This document shows, one piece after another, positions 9,369 to 18,716 of a stretch of 48,658 bases of DNA (within the stretch, counting starts at the first letter, position 1; each line of letters begins with the position of its first letter). Under the pieces are notes generated by a model, which was given only the letters and a program-made list of their open reading frames with translations, searched no databases and was not told the origin of the DNA. A program made the position numbers and the translations under genes. The DNA is taken from NCBI GenBank assembly GCA_015064525.1, contig SVSC01000004.1:1-48658 (forward strand), in the 5' to 3' direction. The stretch comes from Oscillospiraceae bacterium. Lineage in GTDB: Bacteria > Bacillota > Clostridia > Oscillospirales > CAG-272.

Positions 9369-10688
9369 TCAGCCCTTCACAAATTCCGAGTAGATGGCGT
9401 TGAGCGCCTTTTCAATGTCATGCTCCTCCACGCCAACAATGATATTCAGCTCGCTGGAGCCCTGGTCGATCATGCGGATGTTTACGTCGGCATTGGAGAT
9501 GGCGTAGCACACGCGGGCGGCGGTACCCTTCGCCTTTACCATACCGCGACCAACCACCGCGATCAGCGCCAGACCGTCTTCGCAAACGATGCTGTCGGGG
9601 CGAACGCTCTTGTTGATGGAGGCGATCACGCGCTCCCGTTGATTGTCCAGAGAAGCGGTGGATACCACCACGCTCATGGTGTCAACTCCCGAGGGAAGAT
9701 GCTCAAAGGAAATATTGTGATCCTCCAGAACGTCCAGCACGCGGCGACCAAAGCCGATTTCGGCGTTCATCATATCCTTTTCAATGGTGATAACCGAAAG
9801 CCCCTTCTTGCCCGCGATTCCCGTGATCACGGTGTCGGCATCGTAGCTGCTTGAGGTGGAAACGATCATGGTGCCGGGAGCATCGGGCTCGTTGGTGTTC
9901 CGAATGTTGATGGGAATGCCCGCGTTGCGAACGGGGAAGATCGCCTCCTCATGAAGCACGGTGGCGCCCATGTAGGAAAGCTCGCGAAGCTCCCGATAGG
10001 TGACGGTGCGAATGGGACGGGGGTTCTTGACCACGCGGGGATCTGCCATCAGGAAGCCCGAAACGTCGGTCCAGTTCTCATAAAGCTCTGCCTCGGCGGC
10101 GGCGGCAACAATGGAGCCCGTAATGTCCGAGCCACCGCGGCTGAAGGTTTTGATGGTGCCGTTGGGCATCACGCCGTAGAAGCCGGGGATCACCGCGTAG
10201 GGGTGATTTTTCAGCTCCTCGCGCATCAGCGCGTCGGTTTTTTCCCCATCGTAGGTTCCGTTTTCTCTGAAGCAGACCACCGACTCGGCGTCGATGAAGG
10301 AAAAGCCCAGATACTTTGCGAGGATCAGGGAGTTGAGATACTCGCCTCGGCTGGCGGCAAAGTCGCGACCCGTGTGGTGCTGGATGCCGTTTTTGATATA
10401 TTCCAATTCGCCCGTAATGTCAAAATTCAAGCCAAGCTCGCGGATGATGCTGTTGTAGCGCTCGGCGATCTGCCGATAGTATTCGGAAATGTCCTCGCGG
10501 TTCCGTGCCAGCTCATAGCAACGGTAGAGCATATCGGTCACCTTCACGTCGTCGGAGTAGCGCTTACCGGGAGCGGACGCCACAACGTAGCGGCGGTTGG
10601 GGTCAGCCTTTACGATCTCGGCAACCTTGCGAAACTGTTCGGCATCGGCAAGCGAGGAGCCGCCGAACTTCACAACCTTGATTCCCAT
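9369..10688 (-). CDS. lysC: Aspartate kinase
   Basis: MGIKVVKFGGSSLADAEQFRKVAEIV, FSRGGSDITGSIVAAA, C-terminal ACT domains. Start at ATG 10688. Confidence 0.94.
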   Translation of the reverse strand: MGIKVVKFGGSSLADAEQFRKVAEIVKADPNRRYVVASAPGKRYSDDVKVTDMLYRCYELARNREDISEYYRQIAERYNSIIRELGLNFDITGELEYIKNGIQHHTGRDFAASRGEYLNSLILAKYLGFSFIDAESVVCFRENGTYDGEKTDALMREELKNHPYAVIPGFYGVMPNGTIKTFSRGGSDITGSIVAAAAEAELYENWTDVSGFLMADPRVVKNPRPIRTVTYRELRELSYMGATVLHEEAIFPVRNAGIPINIRNTNEPDAPGTMIVSTSSSYDADTVITGIAGKKGLSVITIEKDMMNAEIGFGRRVLDVLEDHNISFEHLPSGVDTMSVVVSTASLDNQRERVIASINKSVRPDSIVCEDGLALIAVVGRGMVKAKGTAARVCYAISNADVNIRMIDQGSSELNIIVGVEEHDIEKALNAIYSEFVKG

Positions 10689-10824
10689 GTGTTTCAAAAT
10701 CCTTTCCAATCGTATCTGTCGTTTTTACTAATAATTATATGAAAATTTCGGCATTTTGTCAAGGGGGTTTCGTAAAATAGAGGAGTACCCCTGCAATTTT
10801 TTTGTAAATTTACAAGAAAGAATT

Positions 10825-10855
10825 GCAAAAAGTCGCTTTTCGTGATAAAATAAGG
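10825..10855 (+). promoter_or_regulatory. Promoter of malQ (approximate coordinates)
   Basis: ttgcaa-17-taaaat within aattgcaaaaagtcgcttttcgtgataaaataagg. Confidence 0.5.
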
Positions 10856-10904
10856 GTAAGAAATAAAAGTCTTCCCGAGCGAGGGAAGAGAACAGGAGAG
10901 CTTT

Positions 10905-12335
10905 ATGGAACGCAAGAGCGGCGTGCTGATGCACGTTTCCTCCCTTTGGGGCGATTATTCCGAGGGATCCTTGGGCAGGGCAGCCAGGGAGTGGATTGAT
11001 TTTTTGGCGGAGGGGGGCTTCAAGGTGTGGCAGGTGCTACCCTTTTGCCTGCCAGACGAATGGAATTCCCCCTATAAATCCAACGGTGCCTTCAGCCTCA
11101 ATCCCAATTTTATTGATCTGCCAACGCTCCGCGAAATGGGGCTTCTCACCAACGGAGAGCTGGAGTCCGCGCGGCAGCTAACGCCCTACTCCTGCGAGTT
11201 CAAGCGCCTGCGAGAGGAGCGCTTTGCGCTTTTGCGGCGAGCGGCGGGCAGGGTGAAGGATTGGGCGCCCATTGAGCGCTTTCTGAACAATCATCCGCAG
11301 GTGGACGCTTTCTGCCGCTTTATGGCGCTCAAGGAGGCGAACGGAGGCGCGGAATGGGTGGATTGGACGGTGGACACTCCCAATGAGGAAACCTTGCGGG
11401 CATGGCAGTTCACGCAGTACGAATTTTTCTGTGAGTGGGCGGAGCTGAAGGCGTATGCCAACGCGAAAGGTGTGCAGATTATCGGAGATATCCCCATCTA
11501 CGTTGCCTACGACAGTTCCGACGTTTGGGCGAACCGAGAGCTGTTTTTGCTGGATGAAAGAGATCGCCCCACGGCGGTGGCGGGGGTTCCTCCCGATTAT
11601 TTCGCCAAGGACGGTCAGCTCTGGGGAAATCCGCTCTACAATTGGAGCAAAATGAAGGAGGACGGCTACGCTTGGTGGCGCGAGCGGATGGCGTTTATGC
11701 TGGAGCTGTTTGACGGCGTTCGCATCGACCATTTCCGTGGGCTGGAGTCCTATTTTTCGATCCCCGCAGGAGAAACGACCGCTCGCAACGGAAGGTGGGT
11801 GCAGGGACCGGGAATGGATCTGATCCGCGCCATTCAGCCCCTTTGCGAGGGCAAGCTGATCATCGCCGAGGATCTCGGTGTGATCACCCCCGAAGTGCGG
11901 GAGCTGGTGCGGGAAAGCGGATTCCCCGGAATGCGTGTTTTGCAATTCGGCTTTATCGACGAGGAGGATAACCCTCATTTGCCTCATAATTACGACAACC
12001 ATTGCGTGGCGTACACAGGAACGCACGATAATAACACGCTGTTGGGATACGTTTGGGAAATGAGCGACTATGATCGCCGCCGGTTGCTGGAGTATTGCGA
12101 CTACGACGGCGCCGATTGGGATAACTGCTATCCTGCGGTATTGCGAACCATGTTCCAGAGCCATGCGGGGCTTTTGATCATTCCCATTCAGGATTTGTTG
12201 CTCTACGGCTCGGATACGCGGATCAACACACCCGGCAACAGCGAGGGGAACTGGAGCTATCGGATTACCCGCGCCCAGCTTTACGAGATCGACCGCAAGC
12301 GCTTCCTCAACTGGAATCGCATTTATCGGAGATAA
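10905..12335 (+). CDS. malQ: 4-alpha-glucanotransferase
   Basis: RKSGVLMHVSSLWG...WQVLPF, IIGDIPIYVAYDSSDVWAN, GVRIDHFRGLESYFSIPAG, IIAEDLGVITPEVRELV, TGTHDNNTLLGY (GH77). Confidence 0.95.
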   Translation: MERKSGVLMHVSSLWGDYSEGSLGRAAREWIDFLAEGGFKVWQVLPFCLPDEWNSPYKSNGAFSLNPNFIDLPTLREMGLLTNGELESARQLTPYSCEFKRLREERFALLRRAAGRVKDWAPIERFLNNHPQVDAFCRFMALKEANGGAEWVDWTVDTPNEETLRAWQFTQYEFFCEWAELKAYANAKGVQIIGDIPIYVAYDSSDVWANRELFLLDERDRPTAVAGVPPDYFAKDGQLWGNPLYNWSKMKEDGYAWWRERMAFMLELFDGVRIDHFRGLESYFSIPAGETTARNGRWVQGPGMDLIRAIQPLCEGKLIIAEDLGVITPEVRELVRESGFPGMRVLQFGFIDEEDNPHLPHNYDNHCVAYTGTHDNNTLLGYVWEMSDYDRRRLLEYCDYDGADWDNCYPAVLRTMFQSHAGLLIIPIQDLLLYGSDTRINTPGNSEGNWSYRITRAQLYEIDRKRFLNWNRIYRR

Positions 12336-12340
12336 AAAAT

Positions 12341-12359
12341 CCCCGCCGAGAGGCGGGGG
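12341..12359. terminator. Terminator hairpin, copy 1 of a flanking direct repeat
   Basis: ccccgcc-gaga-ggcgggg; minus strand is followed by attttttatc. Confidence 0.7.
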
Positions 12360-12600
12360 TTGCAGGTTGTAGACCAAAGGTGCGCTAACCGTTGGATTGC
12401 ACAAATGCGTTAGCCGCTTTCTTTTGACACCGCAGGCGCAAAAGAAAGCTAGCAAAGAAAACGCCGTTTTGGGGAAATTTCGCCCGTTGCGACGGGCGAG
12501 GAGGGCTCCGCGCCCTCCACCGCGCCGCCTTTTGAAAAAGGCGGGCGAAAACTTTTCGTCAAAATGATAGTGCTAACCCCTTTGTCAGCAAGCTGAATCA
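12359..12600. repeat. Multi-hairpin intergenic element, family 1, copy 1
   Basis: Serial inverted repeats: ctttcttttg/caaaagaaag (12417-12448), cgcccgt-tgcg-acgggcg, ggagggc-tccgc-gccctcc, cctttt-gaaa-aagg. Core 12472-12540 resembles the reverse complement of 22735-22803. Flanked by ccgccgagaggcgggg on both sides. Confidence 0.75.
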
Positions 12601-12616
12601 CCGCCGAGAGGCGGGG
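12601..12616. repeat. Second copy of the 16-bp hairpin sequence flanking the element
   Basis: ccgccgagaggcgggg, identical to 12343-12358. Confidence 0.85.
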
Positions 12617-12623
12617 ATTGGAT

Positions 12624-12962
12624 TCATGCCATTTGATCGGGCAGCTTTTTGCCGCCGAGAATATGGAAATGCAAATGCTTCACGGTCTGACAGCCGTCCT
12701 CACCGCAGTTGTTGATGATGCGGTAGCCGTTTGTCAAGCCCTCGGCGGCGGCAATCTTGGGGATCGCTTCAAAAATACGCGCCACGTTGTGGCTGTTTTC
12801 GGCGTTGATGCCGTCGGCGCAGCAGATATGCTCCTTGGGAACCACCAGAACGTGAACGGGCGCCATGGGGGCAATGTCGCGGAAGGCGTACACCCATTCG
12901 TCCTCGTAAACCTTGGCGGAGGGAATTTCCCCCGCGATAATTTTGCAAAACAAACAATCCAT
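12624..12962 (-). CDS. HIT-family (HinT-like) protein
   Basis: MDCLFCKIIAGEIPSAKVYEDEWVYAFRDIAPMAPVHVLVVPKEH...GQTVKHLHFHILGG-type motif (TVKHLHFHILGG). Confidence 0.95.
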   Translation of the reverse strand: MDCLFCKIIAGEIPSAKVYEDEWVYAFRDIAPMAPVHVLVVPKEHICCADGINAENSHNVARIFEAIPKIAAAEGLTNGYRIINNCGEDGCQTVKHLHFHILGGKKLPDQMA

Positions 12963-13078
12963 TGCTTTTCATCCTTTCTGCCACTCTCTTGGCGGAGAGG
13001 GGACTATGGAAACAGTATATAACAAAAAACCGATTCTGTCAATCGTTTTTTGTAAATTTTCGGATAGGAGACAAAATC

Positions 13079-14200
13079 ATGGAATGGCAAGGAAAAGCGC
13101 TGACACCTCTTTGGGACTATCTTCGGGATGCCGACCGTACCGTGGTGCTGTACGGTATGGGAAACGGCGCCGATAAAATTCTGCGGGTGTGCGAGGAGAA
13201 GGGAATTCCCGTTGCGGGTTTTTTCGCCAGCGACGGCTTCGTTCGGGGACATTTCTTTCACGGCGAGCGTGTGATGACCTTTCATGAAGTGAAGGAGCGG
13301 TTCGGAACCGAGCGCCTCACGGTGCTTTTGTCCTTTGCCACCTCTTTGCCCGACGTGCTGGCGAATATTATGCGAATCAGCTCGGAGGTTGAGCTATTCG
13401 CTCCCGACGTTCCCGTGTTTGGCAACACGCTGTTCGACGGCGACTTTTTGGAGGCGCGCCGAGGAGAGCTGGAGGAGGCGCGCGCGCTTCTTTCGGATGC
13501 GGAGTCGAAAAGGATCTTCGACCTTGTGGTGGAATACAAGGTGACGGGAGACATTCGCCCTCTTCTGGAGGCAAGAAGCGACCTCAACGAAACGATGGAG
13601 CGCTTGGTTCGTCCACGGGAATTGCGAGCCGTGGCGGATCTTGGCGCCTACAACGGCGACACGGTGCGCCAGCTGCTTTCCTACGGCGCCGCGCCCGAAA
13701 AAATTTACGCCATGGAGCCCGATGCCCGCAATTTCCGTAAGCTCTCGGAATACGCCGAGGGCGAGAGCCGAACCAAGGTGATCCCCATTCGCGGGGCGGC
13801 GTGGAGCAGGGAGGAAACGCTGATCTTCGATGCCAGCGGCAACCGAAACGCCTCGGCGGGGCAGAACCGCTCTGCCGTGCTGGGGGATCGCCCTATGAAA
13901 ACCGCGGAGCTTCCCGCCATGCCCCTGGATTCCGTTCTGAACGGGGAGGCTGTGGACTACATCAAGTATGACGTGGAGGGCTCGGAGAGTGAGGCACTCA
14001 TGGGCTCATGCCGCACCATTGAAGCATATCTTCCCACTCTGATGGTGTCCCTCTACCACCGCTCGGAGGATCTCTACGCCCTGCCGCTTCACTTGAAGTC
14101 CGAGTTCCCCGCGTACAAGGGCTATTATCTCCGTCGGTTCGGCGGCGTTCCCGCGTGGGATTTGAATCTCTATGTCACAAAGGAGGAGCGAGATGTTTAA
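13079..14200 (+). CDS. FkbM-family SAM-dependent methyltransferase with an N-terminal nucleotide-binding-like domain
   Basis: AVADLGAYNGDTVRQLLSYGA...AMEPDARNFRKL...VDYIKYDVEGSESEALMG; N-terminal TVVLYGMGNGADKIL. Start ATG 13079 chosen over 12962. Confidence 0.8.
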   Translation: MEWQGKALTPLWDYLRDADRTVVLYGMGNGADKILRVCEEKGIPVAGFFASDGFVRGHFFHGERVMTFHEVKERFGTERLTVLLSFATSLPDVLANIMRISSEVELFAPDVPVFGNTLFDGDFLEARRGELEEARALLSDAESKRIFDLVVEYKVTGDIRPLLEARSDLNETMERLVRPRELRAVADLGAYNGDTVRQLLSYGAAPEKIYAMEPDARNFRKLSEYAEGESRTKVIPIRGAAWSREETLIFDASGNRNASAGQNRSAVLGDRPMKTAELPAMPLDSVLNGEAVDYIKYDVEGSESEALMGSCRTIEAYLPTLMVSLYHRSEDLYALPLHLKSEFPAYKGYYLRRFGGVPAWDLNLYVTKEERDV

Positions 14201-14675
14201 GCAGACCACTCTGTGCTATCTGGAGCGGGGCGAGGAGTACCTTCTTTTGCACCGCGTGAAGAAGAAAAACGACGAAAATCATGACAAATGGATCGGCGTT
14301 GGCGGTAAATTTGAGGAGGGGGAGAGCCCCGAGGACTGCGTTTTGCGAGAGGTGCGAGAGGAGACGGGGCTAACTCTCACCTCCTATCGCTATCGAGGAA
14401 TCGTCACCTTTGTGTCGGATATCTACCCCTGCGAATATATGCACCTGTTCACCGCCGACGGCTGGACGGGAGAGGAGCAGATCTGCGACGAGGGCGAGCT
14501 TGCCTGGATCTCTAAGCGAGCTTTCGCGAGCCTACCCATGTGGGAGGGCGATTACATTTTCCTTGATCTTTTAGAGCAAAACGCGCCCTTCTTTTCCTTG
14601 AAGCTGGTGTACCGAGGAGAAACGCTGGTTGATGCGGTTCTGAACGGAAAGCGAGTGCGGGGAGGGGAGAAATGA
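14193..14675 (+). CDS. NUDIX hydrolase (MutT-like)
   Basis: GVGGKFEEGESPEDCVLREVREETGL is a NUDIX box. RBS aaaggagg; overlaps the preceding gene by 8 nt. Confidence 0.93.
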   Translation: MFKQTTLCYLERGEEYLLLHRVKKKNDENHDKWIGVGGKFEEGESPEDCVLREVREETGLTLTSYRYRGIVTFVSDIYPCEYMHLFTADGWTGEEQICDEGELAWISKRAFASLPMWEGDYIFLDLLEQNAPFFSLKLVYRGETLVDAVLNGKRVRGGEK

Positions 14676-14678
14676 TTT

Positions 14679-14706
14679 GTGGAACCTTCTTGGAAGAAGG
14701 TTCCAC
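14679..14706. terminator. Terminator-like hairpin belonging to repeat family 2
   Basis: gtggaaccttct-tgga-agaaggttccac. Confidence 0.75.
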
Positions 14707-14945
14707 ACCTCCAAGAACTTTCCCGTAGGTGTTTTTTGAGAGTGTTGCGTTACATTGCGGCGCTCTTTTTCGTTTTGTGAATTTGTTTGTACGGTACGTT
14801 GGTCGAGCAGCAGCTCCCGCAAGCGCGCCGGTACCGCCACCCCGCGCGCTCCACGAAGTTAGCATATTTGAACTGTTTGGAAACAGACGGTATCTCATTT
14901 TCGGAGACGGTATGATCAAATTTTGATCAAACAAAGATCAAAAAA
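14679..14945 (-). repeat. Dispersed intergenic repeat family 2, copy A (inverted)
   Basis: Its reverse complement contains tgtttccaaacagttcaa...gctaac..cgtggagcg...ggggtggcgg...gcttgcgggagct and cacctacgggaaagttcttggaggtgtggaaccttcttccaagaaggttccacaa, matching the 29.9-30.4 kb copies. Confidence 0.8.
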
Positions 14946-14948
14946 ACA

Positions 14949-14992
14949 AAAGCTGCTTTTACCATCACCTTTATGACGGCAAAAGCAGCTTT
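14949..14992. terminator. Intrinsic terminator
   Basis: aaagctgctttt / aaaagcagcttt, perfect 12 bp. Confidence 0.8.
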
Positions 14993-15056
14993 CTTTGTTA
15001 TGATTTCTTTGGGCGTTTGGGTTCTTTATGAAACAAGACAGCTTTTTTGTCCGGAG

Positions 15057-16172
15057 TTATGATTCGTAGTCCACGTACACTCGTCCGGAGGTTGGGTGGA
15101 TCTTTTCACGAGCCAGATCCTCCAGCGCGGTGCGGAGATGATAGATTCCGTGGCGTGGGGAGGATCCCCACATTCCAATCAGGTGGGTATCGAAGTAGTC
15201 ATTTCCGCCTATGAGATATGTGGTCTCGCCGTCAAAGCCAAAGAGTTCTTCCGGATTCCAGGTTGGAATATTTGGAAAATCATAAGCTTGGAGCGCCGTT
15301 GTAAAGGCAATCAGCTCCTCGGCAGTCAAGGAGACGGTTGCTTCCTCGTCGAGCTCATATTCGTAGGCTGCCTTATCAATAAAATGACGATAGTGGAGGC
15401 TTCCCGTTCCGTCCTCGTAAAGGATCAGATCATAGCAATAAAATCCGTGCCACGCATAATTCCGAACGGGATCAATGACATCGAAGGAGCTGGATTGCAG
15501 GCATCTGTAAACAGACGCCTCGGTTTTTTCGCGCATCAGCTTCAATTGAATCGATTCCAAGGATGGGAGATTCAGAACAGCACAGTTATGCAGATAAAGC
15601 TGATGAATACGCTCATTGTTTTTTGCCAGCTCTTGGGGGGAATAGTAATCGAGATAGCAGGAGTCGGGCAAGCGATCTCCTAAAATGGCGGCGGGCTGAT
15701 CTTGCTCAAAGATCATATCATGGCGGATCGTATAGCGCGCATCCATTGAGTAACCAATGTATTCTTGAAATCGCAATACACCGTTTTCGTCGGGTTCAAG
15801 AAAAACATAGAGCAATTGATAATTTGCTTCGGTAAAAACGGTATAGTAGGACTCGGATTCACCGTTTTGGTAGTGACGCACAATTTTGTTTCCGTAGTAA
15901 CGAGTGAAGTCCGTATAAGCAGTCTCCCCAATTCTGCAGCAGTAGTTCATCATTGAATAGGCTGTTACGTTGTAGGTTTTTCCTTCCACTTCAACGGGAC
16001 GCGTATCATCCTCCAGCATACTTTCGTCGTACACAAAAGGAGTTATATTGTCAATCACTACAGCGGTTCCCGTTACGTAATCGGAGGGGCGTTGGGGCAC
16101 GAGGTGAACGCAAGAGGGCAGAAGGGAAATCAGACACGAAAGGATCAAGGCGAAAGACAAGAAGCGTTTCAT
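15057..16172 (-). CDS. Putative lipoprotein of unknown function
   Basis: Signal MKRFLSFALILSCLISLLPSC (lipobox-like LPSC); no recognised domain. Start moved to ATG 16172. Confidence 0.75.
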   Translation of the reverse strand: MKRFLSFALILSCLISLLPSCVHLVPQRPSDYVTGTAVVIDNITPFVYDESMLEDDTRPVEVEGKTYNVTAYSMMNYCCRIGETAYTDFTRYYGNKIVRHYQNGESESYYTVFTEANYQLLYVFLEPDENGVLRFQEYIGYSMDARYTIRHDMIFEQDQPAAILGDRLPDSCYLDYYSPQELAKNNERIHQLYLHNCAVLNLPSLESIQLKLMREKTEASVYRCLQSSSFDVIDPVRNYAWHGFYCYDLILYEDGTGSLHYRHFIDKAAYEYELDEEATVSLTAEELIAFTTALQAYDFPNIPTWNPEELFGFDGETTYLIGGNDYFDTHLIGMWGSSPRHGIYHLRTALEDLAREKIHPTSGRVYVDYES

Positions 16173-16230
16173 GGAGTACCTCCTATTCCGGTTTGTTGAA
16201 ATACAAATGCGTGCTCCCATGCTTGTGGGA

Positions 16231-18012
16231 TTACTTCAAAAGCTCCTCCAGCTGTGTCAGAGATCTGTCGAACTCCTTGAGTGCTTGGTTCACGGTGTCG
16301 GGCTTGGTGAGATCCACGCCGGCGATCTTCAGCTCCTCCAGCGGATAGTCGGAGCCGCCGGTGGAGAGGAATTTCAGGTAGCTCTCGGCGCCGCCCTCGT
16401 TGAGGATCTTATCGGCAATGGCAACGGCGGAGCAGAAGCCCGTGGCGTACTGGTAAACGTAGAAGGCGTTGTAGAAGTGGGGAATCCGCGCCCACTCAAT
16501 GTCCTGCAATTCGTCCACGGTGGCGCCCTCGTAGTAAAGCTCGTTGAGGCGACGGTAAATACCGTTCAGCACCTCCGCTGTGAGGGGCGTTCCGTTCATT
16601 TCCAGCTCATGCGCCTCCTTTTCAAATTCGGCAAACAGGGTTTGACGGAACACGGTGGTGCGGAAGCCCTCCAGGAAGTGGTTGAGAATATAGGCGCGTC
16701 TTTGGGGATCGGTTTCGGTGGAGAGGAGATACTTGGAGAGCAGCACCTCGTTCACGGTGGAGGCAACCTCCGCCACCATGATGCGGTAATCGTGATTTGC
16801 GTAGTCCTGGGTGGTGTCGGAAAGATAGGAGTGCATGGCGTGACCCAGCTCATGCGCCAGCGTGAAGGCATCGTCCAGCGTATTGGTGTAGTTCAGAAGC
16901 ACGTAGGGGTGAACGCCGTACACACCGCAGGAATAAGCGCCCGTGGTCTTGCCCTTGTTTTCGTAAACGTCGATCCAGCGCTCGCTGAAGGCGCGATCCA
17001 AAAGCTTTGCGTAGCCCTCGCCCAGGGGCTTGGTGGCAAGGCGAACCATCTCCTGCGCCTTTTCATAGGGAATCTCCATATCCACGCTCTGCACCATGGG
17101 GCAATAGAGGTCGTACATATGAAGCTCATCCAAGCCCAGCGCCCGACGGCGAAGCTCCAGGTAGCGACGCATGGTGGGAAGCCCTCCGTGAACCGACTTG
17201 ATCAGCTCCTCGTAAACGCTCACGGGCGCATTGTTGCCAAAGAGCGCGCGCTGGCAGGAGGACTCGTAGCCCTTCACGCGGGTGTGGAAATTATCGAATT
17301 TCACGTTGCCCGCGTACATTGCCGAAAAGGTGTTGATATATTTTTTGTACTCACCGAAGTAAGTCTCAAAAGACTCCTTCCGCACCCGTCTGTCACCGCT
17401 CTCGCGGAAGGCTCCGAAGCTGCCGTGGGTCAACGCAACGGGCTTACCGTCCTCCCCCGTGATCTCGGGGAAGGTCATATCCACCTCGGCAAGCATATCA
17501 TAGGAGTCGGAGGGGGTGTTGGCGGCGTCGGAGAGCATTGCCAGCATCCGCTCGGACTTTTCGTCCAGCGTGTGGGCGCGCATACGGTCGGTGTCCTCCA
17601 GCATATGGCGGTAGGTGGCAAGGATGGGGTTCTCCATCATTTCCGCCAGCTTTTCGGCTGGAATGGTGAGAATTTCGGGGCTCACGAATGCCGCGCAGGT
17701 GGAGAGCTTAACGATCAGATTCATGGATCTGCCCGCCAGCGCCTGATAGGTGGGATCTCCGTTGTCAACGTTCTTGCGGAGCATGGCGTAGAGGTACACC
17801 AGCGCCACCTGACGCTCGGTTTCGGTGATCACGTCCAGCGCGTGCTTCATACGCTCCGCCGATTCGCTCAGCGTTCCCTGAAGCGCGGGAATTTCGCCCA
17901 GCGCCTCCTCTGCCTTGGCATAGGCTGCTTCCCATGCCTCGTCGCTTTCAAAAATGTCCTTAAAATTCCAAGTGTAGCGCTCCTGCGCTTCGGATCTGTT
18001 TTGCAGTGCCAT
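16231..18012 (-). CDS. pepF: Oligoendopeptidase F (M3 metallopeptidase)
   Basis: TLAHELGHAMHSYLS (HEXXH), VAEVASTVNEVLL, RQTLFAEFE, GTFCSAVAIA-like tail. Start MALQNRSEAQERY at 18012. Confidence 0.94.
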   Translation of the reverse strand: MALQNRSEAQERYTWNFKDIFESDEAWEAAYAKAEEALGEIPALQGTLSESAERMKHALDVITETERQVALVYLYAMLRKNVDNGDPTYQALAGRSMNLIVKLSTCAAFVSPEILTIPAEKLAEMMENPILATYRHMLEDTDRMRAHTLDEKSERMLAMLSDAANTPSDSYDMLAEVDMTFPEITGEDGKPVALTHGSFGAFRESGDRRVRKESFETYFGEYKKYINTFSAMYAGNVKFDNFHTRVKGYESSCQRALFGNNAPVSVYEELIKSVHGGLPTMRRYLELRRRALGLDELHMYDLYCPMVQSVDMEIPYEKAQEMVRLATKPLGEGYAKLLDRAFSERWIDVYENKGKTTGAYSCGVYGVHPYVLLNYTNTLDDAFTLAHELGHAMHSYLSDTTQDYANHDYRIMVAEVASTVNEVLLSKYLLSTETDPQRRAYILNHFLEGFRTTVFRQTLFAEFEKEAHELEMNGTPLTAEVLNGIYRRLNELYYEGATVDELQDIEWARIPHFYNAFYVYQYATGFCSAVAIADKILNEGGAESYLKFLSTGGSDYPLEELKIAGVDLTKPDTVNQALKEFDRSLTQLEELLK

Positions 18013-18266
18013 TGGCTGATACCGCCTTTCTGTAATGTTTGTTACCTTTAGTTTACCACATTTTTCCCGCAAAGTAAAGAGAGAAGTGAAAAAAAGACGA
18101 AAAAACTCCGAGACTCTCACCCCTCGACTCCGATCGGCATAATCTGACAGCAGGAAGAAAGTTCCACACGGCATCTTTGGGCAGTGCTGTTTAGAGCGGG
18201 CAGGATGGCGGCAACAATAGGGTTGACGGCAAGAGCCGCCTAAAACCGAGAAAGGATCGAGAGTAT

Positions 18267-18716
18267 ATGAATTCCATTATCAGGCGCGGGGACATCTACT
18301 ATGCCGATCTCAGCCCCGTGGTTGGATCCGAGCAGGGAGGATTGCGCCCCGTTCTCATCATTCAAAACGACATTGGAAACCGATACAGCCCCACCGTGAT
18401 CGCCGCTGCCATTACTTCCAAAATGAGCAAGACCCATCTGCCCACCCACATCGACGTTTACGCCGAAAAGGTTGGGCTTGCCAAGGATTCGGTGATTCTT
18501 CTGGAGCAGATCAGAACGCTGGACAAACGGAGACTGCGGGAAAAGATGGGACATTTGGATGAGAGCATGATGTATCGCGTGAACACCGCCATCGCCATCA
18601 GCTTTGGATTGGGTGACCCGGAGGCGGATACCCGCGCGCGGGCGATGATGCAGGAAACCCACGAACGGTTCGTGGCGTCTCTGGAGAGCAGGGAGGAGGA
18701 GACGAGGTATCATTAA
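18267..18716 (+). CDS. PemK/MazF-family endoribonuclease toxin (no cognate antitoxin ORF adjacent)
   Basis: [47 protein letters not shown]...LPTHIDV...[17 protein letters not shown]. Confidence 0.92.
   Translation: MNSIIRRGDIYYADLSPVVGSEQGGLRPVLIIQNDIGNRYSPTVIAAAITSKMSKTHLPTHIDVYAEKVGLAKDSVILLEQIRTLDKRRLREKMGHLDESMMYRVNTAIAISFGLGDPEADTRARAMMQETHERFVASLESREEETRYH

Noticed and set aside
10689-10904. Possible lysine riboswitch upstream of aspartokinase
   Set aside because: The leader is short and AT-rich with no recognisable lysine-riboswitch helices, and no terminator/antiterminator pair was seen.
16171-18051. 626-aa antisense ORF opposite pepF
   Set aside because: Shadow ORF; sense strand encodes an M3 peptidase with HEXXH.
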